Part shown: positions 1-8,961 of the stretch, piece by piece | Layout of the letters: every line of letters begins with the position of its first letter | Numbering within the stretch: the stretch's first letter is position 1 | Assembly: GCA_030272585.1 (NCBI GenBank) | Contig: BSYQ01000004.1 | Span: 5,022,001-5,086,000 of the forward strand | DNA: 64,000 bases | From: Bryopsis sp. KO-2023 | Lineage: Eukaryota; Chlorophyta; Ulvophyceae; Bryopsidales; Bryopsidaceae | Reading direction: 5' to 3' | The notes under the pieces: generated by a model | The model's database searches: none | Told to the model about the DNA's origin: nothing | Seen by the model: the letters and a program-made list of their open reading frames with translations, nothing else | Made by a program: the position numbers and the translations under genes

Positions 1-10
1 TCTGATAGCG

Positions 11-466
11 TTGATCGTAGAGATGGAGGAGTTTGAAGAGGAACTTCGACAGCGTCTGCTCCAGGGGGAGTTTAGAATGAACCATACTGCTGAAAGAGAG
101 ACTAGAGTAAACGTCTCGAAGCTCGCTCAGTATACGGGCACGCTCATGACTTTGCGAGGCTTGCTGGAAGGATTCCGGGCGGGAGTTCTAACTGTGCCAG
201 GCCCCCTTCGACCTACTCAACCGCAGATTACAGCGGCGCTGGCCCAGTCAATAGGAAATGCGCGAGAACAGGGCGGAGGAGGAGGAGTACCCCGCGACCT
301 CCTCAACCTGCCGCGTTTCTACCCGGTGGCGCGAGTGGAGGCGAGGTTCGAGGAGAACGGGGATGGCGAGATGCAGGAGGTGCCTCCAGAGGGGCCGATA
401 ATGGTTTACTCCTCCGGGGAGGAGGAGAACGAGGGGGATGCAGGGGCACCAGGCCCCAGTAGTTAA
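11..466 (+). CDS. Element ORF of unknown role (possibly gag-like), probably 5'-incomplete
   Basis: This 151-residue open frame runs from the left window edge to a stop at 464-466. The N-terminal third is charged and helical, the middle is Pro- and Gly-rich, and the tail is strongly acidic and ends in Pro-Ser-Ser. No zinc knuckle or protease motif is visible. Its place upstream of the integrase ORF on the same strand suggests a structural protein of the LTR element, but no family is recognised. The start is uncertain because the frame may continue left of the window. Confidence 0.4.
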   Translation: MIVEMEEFEEELRQRLLQGEFRMNHTAERETRVNVSKLAQYTGTLMTLRGLLEGFRAGVLTVPGPLRPTQPQITAALAQSIGNAREQGGGGGVPRDLLNLPRFYPVARVEARFEENGDGEMQEVPPEGPIMVYSSGEEENEGDAGAPGPSS

Positions 467-1182
467 GGTCGTGGGTTAGGAAGTTTGGGTGGTTAGCTTG
501 GGAGTTTGGGTTAAGAAGTTGATGTCAGGGTTGGGGTTGAGAAGTGGGTCTGTAAGCAGGATTCTGCCTTTTCTCTAAAACAGTGATATAAGTCTCTTCA
601 GAAATAGTTAAGACCCCTGGAACAGCTGAGTTCCACCCCTTAACTAACATCACTCTGAGTTTCTTTTCAATCCCTACTGAAAAGCAGGAAACCACTCTGC
701 TCACAGCCAGTTAATCCCAAAGGTTCTAAAGTAAAGGTCTGCAGACTAGGGGTGGTCTCAGACAAAAGCTCAGATTCTCTAGAGATAAGGTATCCTGAAA
801 AGGGAAACTCTAGGATTGAGGACTACAGTTTGGGTAAAACTGTACACACCTTGATTTATTATAAATCAATCCCTGTGAGGACCTCAGAACATATGTATTT
901 AAAACGGTGTGGTGTTTGATCCAGCCTAGAAGTTGAGGTCACTTAAGAGGATAAGTGCTCTCTCCCAGAAACAGGACTAATAGTTCAGAACCCTGGGATT
1001 AAACAACTGATGTCTAAAGTGACTAAGATGATGACCTTCAAAGCTTACAGCTTTCAGCCAGCTCACAAGCCAGCTGTTCCAGCTGTTTCAACCTGAAGGA
1101 TTTTGTATTTAAGTAGAAACCCTTAATATCTAGAGGAAAGGGCAAACACTGCTTTATCTACCCAGGATAAGCAACTTAAAAG
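467..1182. other. Interior stretch of the LTR element without a long ORF
   Basis: About 0.7 kb between the first ORF and the integrase ORF. I find no reverse transcriptase, protease or RNase H motif in any frame and no splice-like arrangement I would defend. It is treated as interior sequence of the element. Confidence 0.5.
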
Positions 1183-1245
1183 CAAAAAGATAGAAGCCAG
1201 GAGGCTCTAGAAGAAGAAGTTAGTAGTCTGGTAGTAAAGCTACAG

Positions 1246-2667
1246 ATGAGGAAGTTTGATGTGTGGAAGGACTCCTGCACTCTTAGTCTTTTACAGAAAG
1301 ACTTTGAGAAGTTTGCTGGATATTCCAGCCAGGAGAAAGCAGCTGCCAGGAAGAAAGAGATGAGATATCTCTGGGATCCAGAGACAGAGCAGCTATTCTT
1401 AAGAGACCCAGGAGGAGATAAAAAGAGAGAGGTGCCAGTGGAGGCTAAGAGACAGGAGCTAATTATGGAGGCACACATAGCAGTAGGACATGTGTCTGTG
1501 AAGGGAACTCTGGAGAAGCTCAGGGAGCACTACTTTTGGTATGGGATGGAAAAACAGACAAAAGAAACATTGGGGAAGTGTGAGACCTGCCAGGAGATCA
1601 GGCCAAAGTTTCTGATACAGCCTAGACTGCTCCAGACCCCAGCTGGCCTTCCGTTTTATCAGTGGGGGATGGATACATTTTCCATTAGGATGCCTGACAC
1701 ACAGGCTTTAGTGCATATTTTAGTAGTGGTGGACTATTTTACAAAATGGGCTGAGGCTGGAATAGTGGATGCAAAGAGTCCAATTTTTATAGCTCAGTTT
1801 CTATTCCAGAACATCATCTGTAGGTTTGGGGTTCCTAGATTCTTCCTATGTGATAATGGGACAGAGTTTAAGGGTTTAGTGTTAGATTTATGCAAGCAAG
1901 AGGGGATAGAGATTAAGAACACTAGTCCGAACCATCCTAGAACAAATGGGCTGGCGGAGAGATTAAATCAGACCCTGAAACAGGGAATAGTGGGTAGGCT
2001 AAAAGAAAAGCAGGCAGAAGAGACACCCACCACAGGTGCACTCTTATTTTCAGTAAAGGATTTACAGGGGGCTTTATTAGACAGTCTTAGAGACTATAAT
2101 AGCAGAGTAAAAGAAACAACAGGGTACAGCCCTTTTGAATTAGTATATATTAGGAGACAGGTGAACAAAAGAGACTGGGCAGCCTATCAGTTAGGACAAC
2201 GACTAGAGGAGTCTCAGAGAGATTTAGGAGAAGGATCCCAACCTCAGGGAGGAGGCTCTGGATCCCAGACTTTAGCTGAGAAAAGGGAAGAGGCAGTTTT
2301 ATTAGATCCTGTGGTCCAGGAACTGCCAGTTTTGATTTCTGATAGGGAGTTAAAAGAGCTGAGTGAATTAAGAAAAAGGATGGAAGAAAGAGCTAAGGAA
2401 TCAGTAGGAACAGCTCAGTATAGGCAGCAGAGGAACTATGGTGAAAAACTTAAAGAAAAGGAAAGGATAGAAACTCTTAAGATAGGGGACTCGGTTTTAG
2501 TCAGAATTAAGACTTCTAAGAAGCTAGTGGTTAAAGCTCAGGCAGGATTTCGAATAGAGGAAATAGATAGAACAGGAGTTAGAGTTAAGGTCTCTAGGGG
2601 TACTCGACAGAGTCGGTGGGTGGCTCTAGAGGATGTCGCTGTACCCGGAGGAGAGCCTAGTACTTAG
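1246..2667 (+). CDS. Retroelement integrase, Ty3/gypsy type
   Basis: The 473-residue ORF has the layout of a gypsy-type integrase. An N-terminal HHCC zinc-binding module lies around residues 75-120 (His, His, then CETC). A DDE catalytic core follows, with the first Asp in WGMDTF, the second in DNGTEF and the Glu in NGLAERLN. A basic C-terminal region follows, including a small SH3-like segment (GDSVLVRIKT). Integrases insert the cDNA copy of the element into host DNA. In most gypsy elements this domain is the end of a Pol polyprotein; here it has its own ATG and no reverse transcriptase lies just upstream. Other element ORFs follow on the same strand. Confidence 0.85.
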   Translation: MRKFDVWKDSCTLSLLQKDFEKFAGYSSQEKAAARKKEMRYLWDPETEQLFLRDPGGDKKREVPVEAKRQELIMEAHIAVGHVSVKGTLEKLREHYFWYGMEKQTKETLGKCETCQEIRPKFLIQPRLLQTPAGLPFYQWGMDTFSIRMPDTQALVHILVVVDYFTKWAEAGIVDAKSPIFIAQFLFQNIICRFGVPRFFLCDNGTEFKGLVLDLCKQEGIEIKNTSPNHPRTNGLAERLNQTLKQGIVGRLKEKQAEETPTTGALLFSVKDLQGALLDSLRDYNSRVKETTGYSPFELVYIRRQVNKRDWAAYQLGQRLEESQRDLGEGSQPQGGGSGSQTLAEKREEAVLLDPVVQELPVLISDRELKELSELRKRMEERAKESVGTAQYRQQRNYGEKLKEKERIETLKIGDSVLVRIKTSKKLVVKAQAGFRIEEIDRTGVRVKVSRGTRQSRWVALEDVAVPGGEPST

Positions 2668-2836
2668 GAGAGTACTTTAAGAGAAGTTTACGGAGAACCT
2701 TGGACCGAACTACTAGAGATATGCTCAAGGAGAGGGAGTAGCAGCGAATGAGACGGGCTTAAAGGGGAGTCTTCGGGAGGTCATGGTTTAAGTTCTAAAA
2801 GATATTTCGTTAACGACGAAAACTTAGAAGGAAAGA

Positions 2837-3298
2837 ATGGCAGGAACTACGTCCACCCAGCAGTTGAACGAGTGCATGGCAGCCGAAGTGCTGCACCTTC
2901 GGACGGAGTTAGAAAAACAAAAGGGGGAGGTCACTAGGCGGCTCAAGCGGGCCTTCACGAACGAAACCGCATCTGGGAGGACTGCGAGGGATTTACTCAG
3001 GCGACAGAAAATCGTCCTGTTAAGTAATTTAGAAAGTTTGGGAAGGATAGAAGAGTTTCAAAGTCGCCTGCGGAAAGCTCAAGAGGAAGAGGAAATTCCG
3101 GAGAAGCGGCTGCAGGAGGTGGTTCGCGAGAGGTCTAGGACTTCTGGGTGGCGACGACAAGATTCCAATCAAAAACGACGACTGGAAGTCGTGGGTGACC
3201 TGCACGAGCAGGAGGTTAAGCGAGCGAGAGGGGAGGAGAGCGAGAGCGATGGGTTTGAAGTCACCGATAGTGAGAGCGAAGGAGAGAAGGGAGGTTGA
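2837..3298 (+). CDS. Element ORF, charged coiled-coil protein of unknown function
   Basis: A 153-residue ORF on the element strand, 170 bp after the integrase ORF. The sequence is rich in Glu, Lys and Arg, with heptad-like spacing over residues 10-110, a basic stretch near residues 100-125 and an acidic Ser-rich tail. No catalytic motif or known family is recognised. Extra ORFs between integrase and the 3' LTR occur in several gypsy lineages, and this one could be such an accessory or structural protein; that is inference from position only. Confidence 0.45.
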   Translation: MAGTTSTQQLNECMAAEVLHLRTELEKQKGEVTRRLKRAFTNETASGRTARDLLRRQKIVLLSNLESLGRIEEFQSRLRKAQEEEEIPEKRLQEVVRERSRTSGWRRQDSNQKRRLEVVGDLHEQEVKRARGEESESDGFEVTDSESEGEKGG

Positions 3299-3523
3299 GA
3301 CATCGGCAGGAGAGCTCTGGAGGATGTAGAACTTTGATTGAGTGAGGGAGAATATTGGGAGACCCAACGCATAGATATGGAGTCAGCTTGAGAGGACATA
3401 GAGAAGTGTTTTAAACCCCAAGCCTCGAGGCATCGAATTCTTTCGACGGAGAAAAAGAAAACCAACGGAGCGGGAGGTTTTGCTTTTTATTTAAAAAAAA
3501 AAAAAAAAAAAAGAGAAAAGAAA

Positions 3524-4843
3524 ATGGTTGAGTGGCGTCAAAGGGTGGAGGAAGCGATCGAGAGGATCGAGGCAGGGGCGGTGCAGTCAAGAGAGGGGGC
3601 AAAAGCGCTGGAGGATTTATTTAGGGGAGAAGAGTCGTTGGCGGAGGAATATACTCGAAACCAGTTGGAATGGCAGGAGGAGCGACAAAAGCTCATCCAG
3701 GAAAACTCCGCCCTTCGACAGGCTGCAAGTGAGGGAGATGCGGGCTCTTCGAGTTCTGCTGCTCAGGTGATACTCCTGCAGCATGAACGAGATCAGCTGC
3801 TCTTACGAGTGGTTGAACTGGAGGAGTCGCTCCAGGCGGCTCAAGCCAGTATTGCGACGGAGGACTTGGAAACTGTGAGGTTGCGACAGGAAGTCGTGGA
3901 TCTGAAAGAGCAGCTGAAGCAGACGGATGCAGGAAAACAGAAGTTGGAGGATCGGAGAACCGCGGAGGGATTCAGTATCGATGAAAGCGATGACAATCAC
4001 AACAGCGACGGGGATGGAGAAGAGCATGGAGGAAATAGAGGAGATGGGGATGACATCGATCATGGTGGAGACAGAGAAGGAGGAGGATCTGGCAGAGTGG
4101 GAAACAGTGGAGGTGTTGCTGGAGAGGAAAGGAACGAAGGAGTGGAGGACCAGGACAGGATTGATCCCACGGGAGGACGAGAGGGAGGTAGTCAGGGTGG
4201 CAGCGGAATCAGAGAGAGGGTGGATCGCAATGAGGGAGATGGAGGAACAGGTGCAAGGATCGAACAAGCACAGATCAAAGAGGAGGAGGACAATCCCGGC
4301 GGGGACTGGGTCGATGGGAACTGCTTTTTCTGCAGATCCCGAAATGCAGTGAAACCCATCGGCGGAGCATGTTCTCGGCACCAAGCCTGTCACAAGGTTG
4401 GTTGTCGGGATCGTGCCTGGTTGGCGGGGAGCTTGGAGCTGGACATGGATGAAGGGGGCATGGGGACCTTTCGCAGGATATACGCTCCCGAGGCATCGAT
4501 CGCACCGCCGGCAAACTTCTCCGATCAGACATGTTCTCTATGTCGATTGATCGGAGGAGCAAACCATTTCCGCTCCATCTACCCGGCGACCTCTCGACCC
4601 CGTTTGGAACTCAATCGTGCCATGCATCGAGCTCGGAGTAATGTGCGAGCGGAGCAGCTCCCGGGAGCGTGGGTTGATAATGAGCAGCAGAGCCATCCCG
4701 TGGAGACCCTACTGGATGAGAGATTGATCGAAATCCATGGGGCTACCAATCCTCCACTCTCCCGAAAGAGGACCGCTCGAAAAGGAGCAACATCAGCAGC
4801 TGCAGCATCCAGCAAACGACAAAGGGGACCCAGTGGCAGCTAG
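3524..4843 (+). CDS. Element ORF, coiled coil plus C-terminal Cys/His cluster
   Basis: A 439-residue ORF on the element strand, just after a T/A-rich gap. Residues 1-150 are a predicted coiled coil, residues 155-235 are Gly/Asp/Glu-rich and look disordered, and residues 265-350 hold paired cysteines and histidines (CFFC, CSRHQACHKVGC, CSLC) that could bind zinc. A basic tail ends the protein. The Cys/His arrangement does not match a retroviral zinc knuckle that I know. It lies between the integrase ORF and the repeat block before the LTR, so it is assigned to the element. Function unknown; nucleic-acid binding is a guess. Confidence 0.5.
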   Translation: MVEWRQRVEEAIERIEAGAVQSREGAKALEDLFRGEESLAEEYTRNQLEWQEERQKLIQENSALRQAASEGDAGSSSSAAQVILLQHERDQLLLRVVELEESLQAAQASIATEDLETVRLRQEVVDLKEQLKQTDAGKQKLEDRRTAEGFSIDESDDNHNSDGDGEEHGGNRGDGDDIDHGGDREGGGSGRVGNSGGVAGEERNEGVEDQDRIDPTGGREGGSQGGSGIRERVDRNEGDGGTGARIEQAQIKEEEDNPGGDWVDGNCFFCRSRNAVKPIGGACSRHQACHKVGCRDRAWLAGSLELDMDEGGMGTFRRIYAPEASIAPPANFSDQTCSLCRLIGGANHFRSIYPATSRPRLELNRAMHRARSNVRAEQLPGAWVDNEQQSHPVETLLDERLIEIHGATNPPLSRKRTARKGATSAAAASSKRQRGPSGS

Positions 4844-4957
4844 AGAGAGGGTAAATCTCTGGGAGAGTAGAAATTAAAAAAAAAAAAAAAAAAAAAAATA
4901 TTAGAAGAGGGGGATTCCCTTTATGAAAGGGTGTTACTACTGGGTTATCAAAGAGGT

Positions 4958-5250
4958 GTGGATTTTTCTGGTAGACAAAAAGGGGGAGACAAATCCTGTG
5001 GATTTTTCTGGTAGACAAAAAGGGGGAGACAAATCCTGTGGATTTTTCTGGTAGACAAAAAGGGGGAGACAAATCCTGTGGATTTTTCTGGTAGACAAAA
5101 AGGGGGAGACAAATCCTGTGGATTTTTCTGGTAGACAAAAAGGGAGAGACAAATCTTGTGGATTTTTCTGGTAGACAAAAAGGGAGAGACAAATCCTGTG
5201 GATTTTTCTGGTAGACAATAAGGGAGAGACAAATTCTGTGGATTTTCTGG
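4958..5250 (+). repeat. 40-bp tandem repeat, 7 full units plus a partial one
   Basis: Unit starts are at 4958, 4998, 5038, 5078, 5118, 5158, 5198 and a shortened one at 5238. Each unit pairs a T-rich segment with a purine run of the type AAAAAGGGGGAGAC. The first four units are identical; later ones carry a few substitutions. The array lies between the last element ORF and the polypurine tract before the LTR. Confidence 0.95.
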
Positions 5251-5449
5251 TAGAATAAGGGAGGACTTAGCAGTGTTGAATACACTTAATAGGGGGTTTG
5301 ATGTGGGTGTTGAATACACTCAGTGGAGTTTTGATGTGGGTGCAAGAGGTGAAATGAACAGTATGGTTGAAAGGAAGAAAGACTGCATGAGATGCAGTGG
5401 GTTTTTGATTAGGTTTTGGGTACGCATAGAGTGATTTCTATGCGGGTGT

Positions 5450-5458
5450 AAGGGGGAG
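5450..5458 (+). other. Putative polypurine tract of the LTR element
   Basis: The purine run AAGGGGGAG lies just before the proposed LTR start, where the plus-strand primer of LTR retroelements is expected. It resembles the purine core of the 40-bp repeat upstream. A 9-bp gap to the LTR start is slightly unusual. Confidence 0.45.
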
Positions 5459-5598
5459 CGTCACAGCTGTGACGGAGCTAGAAAGAACATGGCAGATGTA
5501 CTGCCACCAGATGTAATGATTATTCCGATGATAATTCGGAAGAATGGAATTGCCAACTCACACTGATAAACAGTCGTATTTTACGCTGCTCTATGTGA

Positions 5599-5641
5599 GA
5601 CCTGGTGGTTCGTACGTCGGGTTCAATTCCTGACGAGGTCG
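5599..5641 (+). other. tRNA T-arm-like minihelix with Pol III B box
   Basis: GGTTCAATTCC (5620-5630) matches the B-box consensus GGTTCRANTCC. The surrounding bases fold as a T arm (TCGGG, loop TTCAATT, CCTGA), and GACCT (5599-5603) pairs with AGGTC (5636-5640) like an acceptor stem. No D arm or anticodon arm fits between them, so this is not a whole tRNA gene. Confidence 0.45.
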
Positions 5642-5966
5642 ATGACGTAGGAAAAGTTGTATACTGATACGCTGGAAGATATCGAATAGCTGGCACGCCA
5701 ACCCATGGCTAGCGCAGAGTACTAGGAGTCTTACTGCCGGCACTGTCGTTTTATGACATCCGAGGTATGACTTCTACGAAACGTGCGGCTGGGAACACAA
5801 GGAGCCAGCGAAAACACTATGGATTCCAGCGAAACGGATACAACTCCCTACGAAAAACGATCTCTTAGGCGATACGCACGACTGGCAGTCGGGTCGCTAG
5901 TCGACCCCTGTCGTGACGCCGAACTCGCGGCCAGCACACATGCGCTAGCGCTAGAACCAGCCGCGA

Positions 5967-5974
5967 GTATAAAT
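5967..5974 (+). promoter_or_regulatory. TATA box inside the putative LTR
   Basis: TATAAATA in a GC-richer surrounding, followed about 30 bp later by a purine-rich possible start site near 5997-6003. It would drive transcription rightward. Confidence 0.5.
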
Positions 5975-7086
5975 ATCCCACAGAATTCTGGTTAAGGACA
6001 GACAGAACTCGGTGAATACCTCGTTTACTTCTTACTTCGGACATCTATCTATAGGAGGACTCTCTTATCGAGACGGACTTAAGGAAAGCTTCGCGACTTA
6101 CCTTAAACGGGAATCCCGATCGGACGAGGTACTTCTGGCCAAAGATAGCATCATCCAAGGTTTTCTGAAGTACGCTTTTGAAATGGGATACACCATCCCT
6201 TCTCTTTCTGTAAAAATATTCTCTTGCTATTATTTCTTGTGTCTCTGAGTGTCTTTATTCAAAATAAGGTTGTTGCTGATCAAACTTTGATTCGAGAGGA
6301 AATAGGAGTGGAGTCAGAATAGTAAGAGAAGGTGCTGCCCTTCTCTTAGGAGGTTTTTCTCCACTCAGAGGAGCCGACCTCTCCTCTAAGTGTCCCCTTT
6401 CGTTTTTGGTGTTTGCGTTTTGTGTTCCTCTCTTCTCCAGTTCAGTTTCCAGAGTCCCCTTAGGCCATGGTCTCTTAGCGACTATCCTCCAGGGGACTCC
6501 ACTTTCTGTCTCACTCTCGGGAGCAAGGCCCTCTTAGCGGGTGTCTCCGTCGACTTTGACTCGTGTTGCGTTCAGATGCCTGGTCTTAGGCTTTTCGTTG
6601 AAATGGGGAATCGAGACTGTGACTCTCGGATGGTGATGATTGTTAGCGCGACTGGTCTTAGCCGACTTCTTAGGTGACGATAGTTTCAGTGCGTCGCAGT
6701 TTAGATACCAAGTTTTTGGATAAGACATTCAACGTCGGCGTAGTCCGACTCAGTTGCCGTAGACAGACTCTGCGGTAATTCAGTGCGACTCTATCTTCAA
6801 TCGCTGAGCGAATGAAGAATTAGTAGTTGTGCCGAATGCGTTTTCGGAGCGTCACAAATATTGCTTTGATTTTCGTGAACTGACGGGAGAAAAATATTGA
6901 TTTTTTGACTAAGGGAATCTGCATGGAAGTTGTTCGACGGAGACAAAAATTCCCACGTCACCGACTCGCAACTCAGCGAAGAATCGCAGCGAAGGCTCGC
7001 TGCGCAATTTTTTTTTTAAAGAAGTGTCGAGTTGACGACCTTCCCTTTTATCGATCGCTTTTCCGCCGGAAGGCATACTCGCAAAC

Positions 7087-8961
7087 ATGCCGGGTCACAC
7101 TCCTTATATCATGCCGGATGGCCAGCCTTTGACACGGTATCTCACCCTGGACGACGAGCGCGTCAAGAAACGTAAGGGGTCGAAGAAAGCGAAAAACCCG
7201 AGGGCGAAGGATCTGGTGTGGAATCAGCTGGTGGCCCACAGAGCCAAGCTGCGAGCGGATGGATCGGTGGACTCTGCCGCTTACGCGGAGCTGCAAACGG
7301 TTCAGACCGTCGGGCACCGCAGACGAAGGCGGTGGATGAATGACAGGTGGCACCCCCAAAACGGAAAAGAAACCAGGAGCGATTCGTTGAAAAGTAAAAG
7401 TTTCTTTGGATTCGAAAGAAATCAAGAAAAAATTAGACTGCATCATTCTATCAATTCTATTAAAATTTGGATTCAATAGCTTGATTGATTATGAGGACAA
7501 GATCTTTTGCAGATCGACATCTTCCTTTTTTTCTGAAAATTCTTTGATATTAAATCTTGGCAGTTCGGACAGCCAAACATGTTCTGCATGGGGGTTTGTT
7601 TCAGCCCTCCCGTCAGACATATTCGACAAGGAATGTGAAGGGTAAAATTTTGTTTTGGCTTTTTTGAGATTTTTTTTTTTTTTCCCCCGGCAGATTGCTT
7701 CGTGATATGGCTGGGCCCATGACTGCAAAAGAGATGGAAGCACATTTCAAGCCCCCTCCCTGGGGCGATGTCCAACCGCAATCAGCTTTGTCCGAAATTC
7801 TGCACGAAACCGATGTCTGGGAGATTTTCAGAAACATCGATATGGACAAGGAGGCGAGGCTGCTGAAGGTAAGGATTTTGAAAATTGGGAGAAAAAAAAG
7901 AGCAAAAGAGAAGATTGACTTTTTTGCCAGCGATTACCATATTCTTTTCCTTTTTGAGAAAAGGGCGTTTGTGAGAAGACGAGAATGGCAAGGCTTCCTG
8001 AAAGTTATAATGCCCAATGTCGATTTTGGCCAGGAAAGTATTAGTAATATAGGGTACTTTGGGAGATGTCTGAGGGGGTTCACCCGAAAAGCAGAGAAGG
8101 GCTTCGGCTGACTTGTGGTGCTATGATAAAAAATGAAAATGGTGAAAATGGTCCAGTGCTGGTGGTTTTTTAGGTAAAATAACAGATTCGTTTTTTTCTA
8201 TAATTCACAGAAATGGGAGCTCCACAATGCCGAAGGATTGAAAGAAAACAAGAAGCAGAAGGTGGGGCCTTTGGAATATGCCCATGAAGCGATGGAGAAA
8301 TGGGCGTTCGTCGACAAACGATCGAGATTTGCTTTGAAGAGAACGAACCCACACACAGTCTTGGAAAAGGAAATGGAAATTTTGGATCTACAAGAAAAAG
8401 TAAGAGTGTGTGGATTTGTTTATCTTGTGATTCAGGTTCAATTGAGGAAATCGCCTGTGAAAGAAAACCAACGCTTTTCTGAGCTTTCAACTAAGACTAT
8501 GATTTTCTTGTGTCATTTTCGACCCAGTGGTAAGATTTTTTTTTCTTTTTTCCCTCCCTCAGGATCCCCAAGAAATTCTTACGATTCCCTCACAAAACAG
8601 CTACACCCTCAGCATTTGGCGAGGCTTGGCTCAATTCCACGGCCTGGCATTCAAAGCTGTGGTGGAGGAGGGCACTTTGGGTGAAAAGCAAGTAAAACTG
8701 AAAATAGGCGGGGGGGAGGATTCCACCAGCGACGAAGAGGACAGCGAATTGGGGCAAGACGATTCCATTCCAGTCGGAGGTGGTACGGGCGACGGGGTCG
8801 GGGAGCTGGAGGCTGACCCTTTGGAAATCACTTGTACGGATGTTCTCCTAGCAATGCAGGAGTATCGTCATATCGGCTTGAATGAAGAATTGTTGGCCCA
8901 TTTCGTGGTGACTCAAATTCACGGTTTGGAGGAGGAGGAGGAGGGGGGGAAAAGGGAATAG
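7087..8961 (+). CDS. R3HDM4: R3H domain-containing protein 4-like (R3H-associated N-terminal plus R3H domain)
   Basis: Four exons (7087-7346, 7694-7868, 8211-8399, 8563-8961) give 340 residues in one frame. The start is the first ATG of the open frame. Residues 60-210 match the R3H-associated N-terminal region of animal R3HDM4: a basic RRRRRWMNDR segment, an ETDVWEIFRNID helix and an ALKRTNPHTVLEKEMEIL helix. The R3H-like domain follows (IWRGLAQFHGLAF, about residues 225-260), then an acidic linker and a Glu-rich end. R3H domains bind single-stranded nucleic acid; the cellular role of R3HDM4 is not well defined. The domain here has Arg and His at a wider spacing than the classic R-x3-H, as in R3HDM4 proteins. 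The exon 1 donor (GTGGCA) is weak but phase and homology support it. A putative LTR ends 231 bp upstream. Confidence 0.75.

Larger units (their letters stand above)
1..6856 (+). mobile_element. Ty3/gypsy-like LTR retroelement, 3' part only
   Basis: The left window edge cuts this element, so only its 3' portion is seen. Parts in order: a short acidic ORF (11-466), about 0.8 kb without a long ORF, an integrase ORF (1246-2667), a coiled-coil ORF (2837-3298), a coiled-coil plus Cys/His ORF (3524-4843), a 40-bp tandem repeat (4958-5250), a polypurine tract (5450-5458) and a putative 3' LTR (5468-6856). The integrase type is that of Ty3/gypsy elements. I see no reverse transcriptase or RNase H domain in the window; these would lie to the left or be absent, so whether the element is whole cannot be judged. 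Age cannot be estimated because only one LTR is in view. The right boundary rests on TG...CA-type ends and is inferred. Confidence 0.75.
5468..6856 (+). repeat. Putative 3' LTR
   Basis: The segment starts TGTGACG and ends CGTCACA, giving TG...CA ends with a 7-bp terminal inverted repeat typical of LTRs. It contains a TATA box (TATAAATA, 5967-5974) about 500 bp in, which would set a U3 of that length. The sister LTR lies outside the window, so identity of the two ends and the target duplication cannot be tested. The 231 bp from its end to the next start codon place its promoter next to the R3HDM4-like gene. Confidence 0.5.

Noticed and set aside
4743-5319. Three long minus-strand frames across the 40-bp repeat
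   Set aside because: They are open only because the tandem repeat lacks stops; peptide repeats simply mirror the DNA repeat.
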